Assembly: GCA_964584305.1 (NCBI GenBank)
Contig: CAZOZL010000001.1
Location: 186,001-250,000 of the forward strand
Length of the DNA stretch: 64,000 bases
Reading direction: 5' to 3'
Origin: SB11 sp964584305
GTDB taxonomy: Bacteria; Bacteroidota; Bacteroidia; UBA8524
In this document: positions 55,027 through 62,554 of the stretch, in pieces
Layout: each line of letters opens with the position of its first letter
How positions within the stretch are numbered: position 1 is the first letter of the stretch
Notes under the pieces: model-generated
What the model saw: the letters and a program-made list of their open reading frames with translations, nothing else
Databases searched by the model: none
What the model was told of the DNA's origin: nothing
Position numbers and translations under genes: made by a program

Positions 55027-55141
55027 AACCCCTTCCAAATTAACTTATTAGCCAGAATCAAATAAGTACCCTTCCCCTTAAGGGGAAGCCAAATTGTGGC
55101 ACAGGTAAAACTGGAATACATTAGTAGGGGTTAATTTAGCT
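55027..55141. repeat. 115-bp intergenic repeat, unit 1
   Basis: Runs from CCCTTCCAAATTAACTTATT to GGGGTTAATTTA and contains the perfect palindrome CTTCCCCTTAAGGGGAAG (55071-55088). About 95% identical to unit 2. Confidence 0.85.
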
Positions 55142-55187
55142 CTCCGTACCTTCAGGCGGGTTTTCTTTGCCAGTATTGTAAGTGTAA

Positions 55188-55303
55188 CAATCCCTTCCAA
55201 ATTAACTTATTAGCCAGAACCAAATAAGTACCCTTCCCCTTAAGGGGAAGCCAAATTGTGGCACAGGTAAAAACTGGAATACATTGGTAGGGGTTAATTT
55301 AAC
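55188..55303. repeat. 115-bp intergenic repeat, unit 2
   Basis: Direct repeat of 55027-55141 with the palindrome at 55233-55250. Part of it (AAGCCAAATTGTGGCACAGG and following) also matches 28276-28305. Confidence 0.85.
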
Positions 55304-55440
55304 TCGCCTGTATCGTCATTGCTGTACTAATTCACTCGTTCATTTTGGGATGGTATGGCGTAATCATACAATAGCTCAACGTACTATTTAAACAGTTAAA
55401 TACATCAAGAAATTATATTAAACTTACGGTTAAAATATAG

Positions 55441-56907
55441 CTACCTACTATAATTAGGGGCTTCTTTAGTGATATTAATATCGTGCGGATGGCTTTCGCG
55501 CATACCTGCGCCAGAAATACGTACAAATTGTGCTTTTTGCAATTCGTTTATAGTGCCTGCACCACAATAGCCCATGCCTGCCCGCAAGCCCCCTACAAAC
55601 TGATATACTACCTCGTGTAATGTGCCTTTAAAAGGGACGCTACCTACTATGCCTTCGGGTACTAATTTGCTAATCTCTTCTTCGGCATCTTGAAAATAAC
55701 GGTCTTTACTGCCTTCTCTCATGGCTTCTATACTGCCCATTCCTCTATACGATTTTACTTTGCGCCCATTATAGATAATGGTTTCACCCGGTGATTCATC
55801 TACCCCTGCAAATAGCGACCCCGCCATTATAGTGCTTGCGCCTGCTACCAGTGCTTTTACAATATCACCGCTATACCGTATGCCTCCGTCAGCTATAATG
55901 GGTATGCCAGTCCCTTTAAGTGCTTCGGCAGTTTCGTATATGGCGGTTAGCTGTGGCATACCTATGCCTGCTATAATACGGGTGGTGCAAATAGAACCCG
56001 GTCCCACGCCTACTTTTATACCGTCAACACCTGCTGCGGCAAGAGCCGTTGCGCCTTCACCTGTGGCCACATTGCCTGCTATAATTTGTAAATCAGGAAA
56101 GGCCGTTTTTACCTTTCTCACTTCGTCTATCACCCCTTGCGAGTGTCCGTGTGCAGTATCTACTATTATCACATCTACCCCTGCGTTAACCAGTGCGGTA
56201 ACTCGCTCAATGGTGTCTGCTGTTATCCCTACTGCTGCACCTACTAACAATCTGCCCAATTTATCTTTGCAGGCTTTAGGATGGTTAATATGCTTTAAAA
56301 TATCTTTATAGGTGATTAAACCTGTTAGTTTTCCGTTGTTATCTACAACGGGCAGTTTTTCAATACGGTGCTCTTGTAATATTCCTTCGGCTTGTTGCAA
56401 TGTTGTACCCTCTGGTACGGTTATTAGGTTTTTTATGGTCATTAGTTCACGCACAGGGCGTTTGCTATTCTTCTCAAACCGTAAATCACGATTGGTTAAT
56501 ATACCCACTAATAAGTTATTTTTATCTACAATGGGGATACCGCCAATTTTATTCTCCTTCATTATTTGCAAGGCATCGCTAACAATGGCACTATCGTTTA
56601 AGGTAATGGGGTCAAGTATCATCCCGCTTTCACTGCGTTTTACTTTGCGTACTTCTATGGCTTGCCGCTCGATATTCATATTTTTATGTAAAATACCTAT
56701 GCCGCCTTCTTGTGCTAAGGCAATAGCCAAACGGCTTTCGGTAACAGTATCCATAGCTGCTGATACAATAGGTATGTTTATGCGTAATCCTCGTGTAAGC
56801 TGTGTGCTTGTATCTACATCACGGGGCAGTACTTCTGAGTGAGCGGGGACAACCAGAACGTCGTCGAAGGTGAGGGCTTCGCCTCTAAATTTTATATCGT
56901 TATTCAT
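55441..56907 (-). CDS. guaB: Inosine-5'-monophosphate dehydrogenase
   Basis: A 488-residue enzyme that oxidises IMP to XMP, the first committed step to GMP. The catalytic loop GPGSICTTR has Cys307. Two CBS domains lie between about residues 95 and 210 (IGGIPIVDKNN, IEKLPVVDNNG). The N-terminal LTFDDVLVVP and the MGSIEAM flap region fit. Full length, single gene with a promoter box at 56957-56964. Confidence 0.97.
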   Translation of the reverse strand: MNNDIKFRGEALTFDDVLVVPAHSEVLPRDVDTSTQLTRGLRINIPIVSAAMDTVTESRLAIALAQEGGIGILHKNMNIERQAIEVRKVKRSESGMILDPITLNDSAIVSDALQIMKENKIGGIPIVDKNNLLVGILTNRDLRFEKNSKRPVRELMTIKNLITVPEGTTLQQAEGILQEHRIEKLPVVDNNGKLTGLITYKDILKHINHPKACKDKLGRLLVGAAVGITADTIERVTALVNAGVDVIIVDTAHGHSQGVIDEVRKVKTAFPDLQIIAGNVATGEGATALAAAGVDGIKVGVGPGSICTTRIIAGIGMPQLTAIYETAEALKGTGIPIIADGGIRYSGDIVKALVAGASTIMAGSLFAGVDESPGETIIYNGRKVKSYRGMGSIEAMREGSKDRYFQDAEEEISKLVPEGIVGSVPFKGTLHEVVYQFVGGLRAGMGYCGAGTINELQKAQFVRISGAGMRESHPHDINITKEAPNYSR

Positions 56908-56956
56908 GCAAATAAGGAATTATAAAGGTGGGATAATGAGACGCTTATTTGCGGTG

Positions 56957-56964
56957 CAAAAGTA
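56957..56964 (-). promoter_or_regulatory. -7 promoter element of guaB
   Basis: TACTTTTG on the minus strand, 50 nt before the ATG at 56907. The -33 element is weak (TTC at the expected distance). Confidence 0.45.
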
Positions 56965-57102
56965 GTGAAACTAATTGTGATTAAGAAGTCCCTTTAGCCT
57001 AATTGTACTTTTTATAACAAAAAAGTTAATTTAATGTGCAATTGGCTTACTTAGATTGTTTTTTGTGTTTACTTTGTTATATCGTAGTATCATAGAGAAA
57101 GA

Positions 57103-58017
57103 TTGGCATTTGAAGTAACCATTTTAGGATGCAGTAGCGCAACCCCAACTGCAGATAGACATCCTACTGCACAAATATTGAACATAAACGGAAATTATGT
57201 GCTAATAGACTGTGGCGAAGCAACCCAAAACCAATTATTACGTTATAGGCTAAGACACAGCAAGATAAGTCATATCTTTATTAGTCATTTACATGGCGAT
57301 CATTACTTGGGCTTGGTAGGTTTATTGGCTACTATAAATTTTCAGGGGCGAGAAAATGATTTGCATTTGTATGGCCCGCCACAGTTACAAATTATAATTG
57401 ACGATCATTTTAAATATTCGGAAACCGAATTGCGATTTCCGTTGCATTTTCATCCTGTTATTGATGATGAAAGCCGCTTGTTGGAAGAAAACTCTGTTTT
57501 TAAGGTAAAATCGGTAGTGTTGCGCCACCGTATACCCACTACGGGCTATGTTTTTGAAGAAGCCCACGCCTACCGAAAAATAAACAAAGCAGCGTGCGAA
57601 CTACACGAAATACCCTACGGATTTTATACTGAATTGAAGAAAGGTACTGATTATAGGGATGATTTGGGTAACTTAATAGAAAACGAGGTGCTTACCTTTA
57701 GCCCTAAACCCACCAGAACATACGCTTATATATCCGATAGTAATTATTTTGAACCTATTTTAGAACATATACAAAATGTGGATATGCTGTACCATGAAAG
57801 TACTTTTTTGCACGAGTTAAAAGCGCGTGCTGAGGCAACCTTTCATAGCACAGCATTGCAAGCAGCTACTATGGCTAAAACAGCTAATGTCAAAAAACTG
57901 CTATTAGGACATTTTAGCGCACGCTATAAAGACTTGACACCACTGCTTGAAGAAGCAAGAACAGTTTTTGATAATAGCTACCTAGCTATTGAAGGAAAAA
58001 AATTTACCGTCGAATAA
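57103..58017 (+). CDS. rnz: Ribonuclease Z
   Basis: A 304-residue tRNA 3'-endonuclease of the metallo-beta-lactamase fold. The zinc motif HLHGDHYLG gives His62, His64, Asp66, His67. The start MAFEVTILGCSSATPT is family-typical, and LLGHFSARYKD near residue 267 carries the last metal histidine. It starts with TTG at 57103. The tRNA-Ala here has an encoded CCA, so not all tRNAs need this enzyme for CCA addition. Confidence 0.95.
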   Translation: MAFEVTILGCSSATPTADRHPTAQILNINGNYVLIDCGEATQNQLLRYRLRHSKISHIFISHLHGDHYLGLVGLLATINFQGRENDLHLYGPPQLQIIIDDHFKYSETELRFPLHFHPVIDDESRLLEENSVFKVKSVVLRHRIPTTGYVFEEAHAYRKINKAACELHEIPYGFYTELKKGTDYRDDLGNLIENEVLTFSPKPTRTYAYISDSNYFEPILEHIQNVDMLYHESTFLHELKARAEATFHSTALQAATMAKTANVKKLLLGHFSARYKDLTPLLEEARTVFDNSYLAIEGKKFTVE

Positions 58018-58079
58018 TCCCGCTTAGCATTTACTTGTACAATGCCTACAAGATTTTTCATGCTAAAATAATACTAACT

Positions 58080-58230
58080 GACTTTAGTCGGTTTCTTTTA
58101 AAATTACCTGTCCACAGCAGGTTGAAACCTGCCGCAATTCATAACCTTAACAAAATAGGGTTTCAATCCTGTTGCAATACGAAGTTTTTTGGGGGTACTA
58201 TATATGCCAAAATTTCAAAATTTGACATAT
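58080..58230. repeat. Composite dispersed repeat cluster
   Basis: Three repeat modules in a row: ACTTTAGTCGG with TTTCTTTTAAAATTAC (as at 4317-4362), the GGTTGAAACC module at 58116-58150 (as at 28.3 and 62.4 kb), and the AT-rich palindrome module at 58158-58230 (as at 47660-47728). Confidence 0.75.
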
Positions 58231-58284
58231 AGCGATTAACACATAAAAAACGTTAAAAAACCAAAAACGTATAGTGAGCTTGTG

Positions 58285-59190
58285 TTATTTGCAGGTCTTA
58301 ATTTTGTCGTACTTAGTACCGTTGGCAGGGTCTGCCTCCTTTAAAATAGCGATTATCTTATTTTTATCAGCAGTAAGTGCTTTGCAATAAATATTTACAA
58401 TTTCGTTTACTTTAGCATTAAACCACACTTTAAGCAGCATTGAGTTGGGCATTATTTTCCATACTTTTTGAAACAATTGCAGCGAGCTTGTAATTGCTAA
58501 ACGTGCTTCTTCAATGTCTTTATTCATCACATCCATACCTTTTATATGGTATCGGTAATATGCCTCACGCACGGGTTTAAATCTATCGTTCAGCACATTC
58601 TCTATCAACCAATAGCGGTTTCTACTTCCTCCCCCATCAGTTACTTGCCAGCCTGTTTGCCCCCGTTGTTGTGCTGTCAACATCACATTATTCGCTCTAT
58701 TAAAATAGCTTGTGCCTCCCTCTTTGTTAAACGAGTCCGCATCAAACCCTAATACCATAAAAAGGTAATAGGCTACTAAGGATGTTAGGTTGTCGGTATA
58801 TGTACCTTCAACAAAATTCATGGGTTGAAAATCGATATATTCAAACTGCCACAAATCATCTTTTTGGTTTAATAATACTGAGTTGTAGCCAGTGTTAAAA
58901 ACTGGTCGGGTAGATTGAATTTGTGCTGTTGCCCTAAAGCTACTTGCCGCATTATCAAACTCTGTTATGTTAATTATTAAACTCCATTCTATTCGCTCAT
59001 TAGGCTGTACTTTTTCGTCGCTCCATTTCCTATTATTAATAAACTCACGAATAGAGTTTTCGAGGTTTTTGAAGCGTTGTGTATTTGCCACTTGTATTTG
59101 CGGATATATCACCTGCACCCGACAGTTAAAGTCTTGTGCCACCGCTGCCAAAGGCATCATTAGTATTATAAACCACACTACTTTTTTCAT
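58285..59190 (-). CDS. DUF4835 family protein, exported
   Basis: A 301-residue protein with a signal peptide (MKKVVWFIILMMPLAAVAQ) and the DUF4835 start DFNCRVQVIYPQIQ. The region FVEGTYTDNLTSLVAYYLFMVLGFDADSF near residue 130 is also typical. Function unknown, but it sits in the conserved Bacteroidota order bamD-rpoZ-coaBC-DUF4835, which suggests an envelope role. Its ATG at 59190 overlaps the coaBC stop by one base. Confidence 0.9.
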   Translation of the reverse strand: MKKVVWFIILMMPLAAVAQDFNCRVQVIYPQIQVANTQRFKNLENSIREFINNRKWSDEKVQPNERIEWSLIINITEFDNAASSFRATAQIQSTRPVFNTGYNSVLLNQKDDLWQFEYIDFQPMNFVEGTYTDNLTSLVAYYLFMVLGFDADSFNKEGGTSYFNRANNVMLTAQQRGQTGWQVTDGGGSRNRYWLIENVLNDRFKPVREAYYRYHIKGMDVMNKDIEEARLAITSSLQLFQKVWKIMPNSMLLKVWFNAKVNEIVNIYCKALTADKNKIIAILKEADPANGTKYDKIKTCK

Positions 59191-60386
59191 CACAACAACG
59201 TAATTATTTTAGTTACAATATCCGCCGCTATTTCTTGCTTTGTTTTTAGCGGTATTTCCTCTATTTTCCCCTTATTATCAAGCAAAGTTACCTTATTTGT
59301 GTCAACACCAAAACCTGCGCCTTTGTCTTTCATTGAGTTAAGAACGATAAAATCTAAGTTCTTATTCTTTAGTTTCTGTTTAGCGTGGGCCACCTCATTA
59401 TTAGTTTCGAGTGCAAAGCCTACTAAAATTTGCTTTGCCTTTTTTAGACTGCCCAACTCTTTTAGTATATCAGTGGTTTTGGTGAGGTTAATAGTGAGCT
59501 TATCACCTGTTTTTTTAATTTTTTCGTGGGCTATATTAGTTGGAGTATAATCGGCAACGGCGGCAGCCATTACTATAATATTTGCCTTTTTTGCGGCAGC
59601 AACACAAGCAGTAAACATTTGCTTTGCCGATATAATATCTACTTTTTTAATGTTTTTACTACTTGCTGATAGGTTTGTAGGTCCTGCCACTAAAGTAACT
59701 GTGGCACCTTGCCTTGCGAGTTGCTCTGCTATGGCAAAACCCATTTTTCCGCTCGAGTGGTTCCCTATAAACCTTACAGGGTCTATGTTTTCGTAGGTAG
59801 GTCCTGCGCTCACCAGTGCTTTTTTCCCTTTCAGGGGTAAGTTTTCAGCAAAAAAAGCAGTTACTGTTTCTATTATTTCTTCTGGCTCTGCCATGCGCCC
59901 TACTCCGCTTAGTCCACTGGCTAATTCACCCTCATTTGGTTGGATAATATGATTGTCCAAGCTATTTAGTTTGCCTATATTTTGTTTTGTGGTGGGATGT
60001 TTAAACATATCTAAATCCATAGCAGGGGCAATAAACACGGGACACCTTGCTGAAAGGTAGGTTGCCAATACTAAATTATCGCATATTCCATTTGCCATTT
60101 TGGCAATTGTATTGGCGGTGGCTGGGGCAATTAGCATAATATCTGCCCACAAGCCCAGTTCTACGTGGTTGTTCCATTCTCCTGTTTCGTTTACAGTAAA
60201 CTGGCTATACACAGGGTTTTTTGATAGTGTTGAAAGTGTGAGGGGGGTAATAAATTCTTTAGCGGCTTTGGTACAAATAATTTTTACCTCAGCACCATTT
60301 TTAACCAGCAAACGGGTTAGTATAGCTGATTTATATGCAGCTATACTACCCGTTACACCTAAAATAATTTTTTTCCCCGATAGCAT
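59190..60386 (-). CDS. coaBC: Bifunctional phosphopantothenoylcysteine decarboxylase/phosphopantothenate-cysteine ligase
   Basis: A 398-residue enzyme for two steps of coenzyme A synthesis. The N-terminal CoaC flavoprotein half has LGVTGSIAAYKSA, LIAPATANTIAKMANG and the PAMDLDMF motif (PXMNxxMW position). The C-terminal CoaB half starts with SAGPTYENIDPVRFIGNHSSGKMG near residue 190. The loop LASGLSGVGRMAEP has Ser where E. coli CoaC has its Cys158. One-base overlaps with rpoZ (upstream) and DUF4835 (downstream). Confidence 0.94.
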   Translation of the reverse strand: MLSGKKIILGVTGSIAAYKSAILTRLLVKNGAEVKIICTKAAKEFITPLTLSTLSKNPVYSQFTVNETGEWNNHVELGLWADIMLIAPATANTIAKMANGICDNLVLATYLSARCPVFIAPAMDLDMFKHPTTKQNIGKLNSLDNHIIQPNEGELASGLSGVGRMAEPEEIIETVTAFFAENLPLKGKKALVSAGPTYENIDPVRFIGNHSSGKMGFAIAEQLARQGATVTLVAGPTNLSASSKNIKKVDIISAKQMFTACVAAAKKANIIVMAAAVADYTPTNIAHEKIKKTGDKLTINLTKTTDILKELGSLKKAKQILVGFALETNNEVAHAKQKLKNKNLDFIVLNSMKDKGAGFGVDTNKVTLLDNKGKIEEIPLKTKQEIAADIVTKIITLL

Positions 60387-60706
60387 TATTGCTCCTTTGT
60401 AGGATTTCTGTGGTATACCTTACCATCAAGAAATTCTTCAAGAGCTATAATTGTTGGTTTTGGCATTTTTTCGTAGTGTGTCGATATTTCAATCTGTTCA
60501 CGGTTTTCAAAAACCTCTTCTAAAGTATCGTTATCAGTAGCAAATTCTGAAAGTTTGCTGTGCAACTCTTCTTTTAGTTGACCTGAAATTTGGTTCGCCC
60601 TTTTTGCTACAACTACAAGGCTTTCATACAAGTTGCCTGTACCTTCTTCAAGGCTTGCCAAGTCTCTGGGTACGGCTGAATCGGGAATGTTTGGTTTTAC
60701 TATCAT
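60386..60706 (-). CDS. rpoZ: DNA-directed RNA polymerase omega subunit (Rpb6-like)
   Basis: A 106-residue omega subunit in the Bacteroidota form. The core helix NLYESLVVVAKRANQIS near residue 30 matches the family. It starts at 60706, 4 nt after the bamD stop; a longer frame would run into bamD. Its TAA overlaps the coaBC ATG by one base. Helps assemble RNA polymerase. Confidence 0.88.
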   Translation of the reverse strand: MIVKPNIPDSAVPRDLASLEEGTGNLYESLVVVAKRANQISGQLKEELHSKLSEFATDNDTLEEVFENREQIEISTHYEKMPKPTIIALEEFLDGKVYHRNPTKEQ

Positions 60707-60710
60707 TTTA

Positions 60711-61553
60711 TTAATTCTTATTTGCTGTTTTTTCGAATTTTTTATACGCTGCGGCACCTTTCTCTGCCTTTTCTTTCACTTTCATAGCTTTGGTAAGGTA
60801 CTTCCCTTTAGGATAATCTTCAACATACACTATATATGCTTTTACTGCCTTTAGGTATCGCTCTGTTTTTTTCGTATTTATGCTTTGTTCAGCATATTTA
60901 TATGCTGCTATTATAATTAAATACTCTGACTCTTCTTTTCGTATTTCATCCAAATCAGGATAATCGCTTATCAGTTTTTTAAACGATACGAAAGCAGCCT
61001 TAAAATCCTCAATTCTATAATACAATTTTGCTGTTTCGTAGGCTTTCTTTTTCAAACGTTCACGGCACTCGTCAATTAAATTGTTACATCTTTCTACATA
61101 CTCGCTTTGTGGGTACACATTCACAAAAATTTGAAATACATCAATTGCTTTTCGGGTGTATGTAGGGTCTAAATTGTATGGGTATGCTTCTATATAATTA
61201 CAGTACGCATACATAAAAAAACTCTCTTCGGTGTATTTACTGTTGGGGTAGGTTTCGTAAAAATTTTTAAAGTGAAATGCTGCCGTAGGTATCTCATACT
61301 GATAGTATTTGCAGTATGTGTAATAGTAATACACCTCTTCTGCTTTTTGTGTTCCACGAAGAACAATTAGCAAATCATCAAACAACTGACCTGCACGGTA
61401 GTAATCTTTTTTTTTATAATATTTAACTGCCGCTTCGTACTTTTTTTCAGAATCAGGCGACTTTGATATTTTACTAAACTTGCTGCAAGAAGCTACAAAT
61501 AGCACTAAAAGCACTACCACCAATGGTTTCACTATGTTTTTGCTTATTAGCAT
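60711..61553 (-). CDS. bamD: Outer membrane protein assembly factor BamD
   Basis: A 280-residue lipoprotein of the BAM complex. The signal peptide ends in the lipobox FVASC (Cys23), followed by five TPR-like repeats rich in Tyr (AAVKYYKKKDYYRAGQLFDDL near residue 40, AFHFKNFYETYPNSKYTEES near 88). The start at 61553 fits the promoter, whose -7 element ends only 7 nt upstream. First gene of the bamD-rpoZ-coaBC-DUF4835 operon. Confidence 0.92.
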   Translation of the reverse strand: MLISKNIVKPLVVVLLVLFVASCSKFSKISKSPDSEKKYEAAVKYYKKKDYYRAGQLFDDLLIVLRGTQKAEEVYYYYTYCKYYQYEIPTAAFHFKNFYETYPNSKYTEESFFMYAYCNYIEAYPYNLDPTYTRKAIDVFQIFVNVYPQSEYVERCNNLIDECRERLKKKAYETAKLYYRIEDFKAAFVSFKKLISDYPDLDEIRKEESEYLIIIAAYKYAEQSINTKKTERYLKAVKAYIVYVEDYPKGKYLTKAMKVKEKAEKGAAAYKKFEKTANKN

Positions 61554-61560
61554 TGACCTG

Positions 61561-61592
61561 CAAAGGTACTGCTTTGTGATGTGAATTACCAA
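61561..61592 (-). promoter_or_regulatory. Promoter of bamD-rpoZ-coaBC-DUF4835, near-leaderless
   Basis: On the minus strand TTG (61592-61590), 21 nt, TACCTTTG (61568-61561), an excellent match. Only 7 nt separate the -7 box from the ATG, so the transcript is leaderless or nearly so. Confidence 0.75.
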
Positions 61593-61711
61593 CGACTATT
61601 ATTATGGGTTTAGTATAAAAAATACCTCTGTAAATTAAGAACAACTGGCACAAGTTTAAACACATACAGCATATAGGTTTAAACTTATCTCATTTTTGAT
61701 ACCACATTTAG

Positions 61712-61742
61712 TTGAAAAATGTTTTCTAAACGTATATCTTCG
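61712..61742 (+). promoter_or_regulatory. Promoter of tRNA-Ala
   Basis: TTG (61712-61714), 20 nt, TATCTTCG (61735-61742), one base off TAnnTTTG. The tRNA begins 10 nt after the -7 box. Confidence 0.65.
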
Positions 61743-61751
61743 CAACACTTT

Positions 61752-61828
61752 GGGGGATTAGCTCAGTTGGCTAGAGTGCTTGCATGGCATGCAAGAGGTC
61801 ATCGGTTCGACTCCGATATTCTCCACCA
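61752..61828 (+). tRNA. tRNA-Ala (anticodon GGC)
   Basis: A complete 77-nt cloverleaf with encoded CCA. The acceptor stem GGGGGAT pairs with ATTCTCC, the anticodon stem CTTGC pairs with GCAAG around the loop ATGGCAT (anticodon GGC), and the T arm is ATCGG, TTCGACT, CCGAT. It is followed by a TCCCAC/GTGGGA terminator. The part from 61793 on is repeated at 62139. Confidence 0.95.
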
Positions 61829-61840
61829 TCATAGGCCTTA

Positions 61841-61863
61841 TCCCACTTCGGTGGGATTTTTTT
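61841..61863 (+). terminator. Terminator of tRNA-Ala, overlapping the GIY-YIG start
   Basis: TCCCAC, TTCG, GTGGGA and seven T. The ATG of the GIY-YIG gene at 61864 follows the T run at once. A second copy lies at 62187-62209. Confidence 0.85.
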
Positions 61864-62106
61864 ATGTTTACTACTTATATAATATATAGCGGTACACTCA
61901 ATAAATTTTATACTGGGCATACCTCTGATATAAATAAAAGACTGAATGATCATAATTCAGGAATTTCTAAGTTTACTTCAAAAGCGAAGGATTGGAGATT
62001 AAGATATACGGAAAACTTCTCTACCCGTACAGAGGCTAAAAATCGCGAAAATGAAATCAAAAAAAAGAAAAGTAGAAAGTATATTGAATGGCTAATTATC
62101 CAATAG
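61864..62106 (+). CDS. Small GIY-YIG nuclease family protein
   Basis: An 80-residue single-domain GIY-YIG protein: TYIIYSGTLNKFYTGHTSD gives the GIY (YII) and YIG (YTG) strands near residues 4-16, NKRLNDHNSG follows with the catalytic Arg region, and the C-terminus has EAKNRENEIKKKKSRKYIEW with the metal-site Glu region. The family includes homing endonucleases and the UvrC nuclease domain; these small Bacteroidota members have no proven role. The ATG sits at the end of the tRNA terminator's T run, inside the direct repeat, so no separate promoter is visible and read-through from the tRNA may drive it. Confidence 0.85.
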   Translation: MFTTYIIYSGTLNKFYTGHTSDINKRLNDHNSGISKFTSKAKDWRLRYTENFSTRTEAKNRENEIKKKKSRKYIEWLIIQ

Positions 62107-62109
62107 CAT

Positions 62110-62174
62110 AGTGCTTGCTGTCCCGATAGTCATCGGGAAAGAGGTCATCGGTTCGACTCCGATATTCTCCACCA
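62110..62174 (+). pseudogene. Partial tRNA-Ala copy with anticodon loop replaced by a hairpin
   Basis: AGTGCTTGC (62110-62118) matches 61775-61783 of the intact tRNA, and AAGAGGTC through CCACCA (62139-62174) matches its 3' part. Between them the nine bases holding the anticodon are replaced by the 20 bases TGTCCCGATAGTCATCGGGA, which contain the perfect stem TCCCGAT/ATCGGGA. The 5' half of the tRNA is absent, so it cannot make a functional tRNA. Confidence 0.85.
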
Positions 62175-62186
62175 TTATAGGCCTTA

Positions 62187-62209
62187 TCCCACTTCGGTGG
62201 GATTTTTTT
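62187..62209 (+). terminator. Second copy of the tRNA-Ala terminator
   Basis: Identical TCCCAC/GTGGGA hairpin and T run, as part of the right-hand direct repeat. Also followed by an ATG (62210), which opens only a short unrelated frame. Confidence 0.8.
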
Positions 62210-62388
62210 ATGTGGTACTCCCCAATGTATAGGACACATTCAAAATTATGTCCATCCTAAAATTAACGTGAATAGGATATAAATATAGCACTCATTTATT
62301 TTGCAGTGAAAGCCCGCTCGAGCGGCAGGGGTACGGTATAAAACACTATTCTGTTACTTAGCTTAGCCTTCAGTTGTTTGCCTTTAGG

Positions 62389-62488
62389 CAGAATAGGCAT
62401 GAGTCCATTCTATACATAAAGTTTTTGTTAAAGGGTTATGAATTGCGGTTAGGTTTCAACCTGCTGTAAGAAAATGCCTGAACGGCAC
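62389..62488. repeat. Dispersed intergenic repeat, inverted full copy
   Basis: Reverse-complement match to 28314-28424, including CATTCTATACATAAAGTTTT, the GGTTTCAACCTGCTG core and the AAATGCCTGAACGGCAC end. Confidence 0.8.
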
Positions 62489-62527
62489 GAATTACCGAGT
62501 AATGCACTACGGGTTATTATAATATTG

Positions 62528-62554
62528 AAAGCCACTTTAATAGTGGCTTTTTTT
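62528..62554 (+). terminator. Orphan rho-independent terminator
   Basis: AAAGCCACT and AGTGGCTTT form a stem around 5 nt, followed by four more T. No plus-strand gene ends nearby other than the tRNA cassette, which already has terminators. It might end an unannotated small RNA. Confidence 0.75.

Larger units (their letters stand above)
54965..55440. other. 476-bp gene-free stretch with a tandem repeat
   Basis: Between the FG-GAP gene and the end of guaB. It holds two 115-bp repeat units and no convincing gene. No guaB terminator hairpin is obvious, unless the CTTCCCCTTAAGGGGAAG palindromes serve that role. Confidence 0.6.
61793..62138 (+). mobile_element. Candidate tRNA-associated GIY-YIG mini-element
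   Basis: A 346-bp unit lying between 75-bp direct repeats (61793-61867 and 62139-62213; 74 of 75 bases identical). The repeats contain the last 36 nt of tRNA-Ala with its CCA, plus the terminator and the ATG after it. The only gene in the unit is a small GIY-YIG nuclease. This is the layout left by integration at a tRNA 3' end, but there is no integrase, so the mechanism is an inference. Confidence 0.55.

Noticed and set aside
53234..55303. CRISPR-like array from the repeated blocks at 53.4-54.6 and 55.0-55.3 kb
   Set aside because: The first set codes for propeller blades; the second has only two long units and no short spacers or cas genes.
61780..61863. N-terminal extension of the GIY-YIG gene into the tRNA
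   Set aside because: It would read through the tRNA and terminator; the domain begins right after the ATG at 61864.
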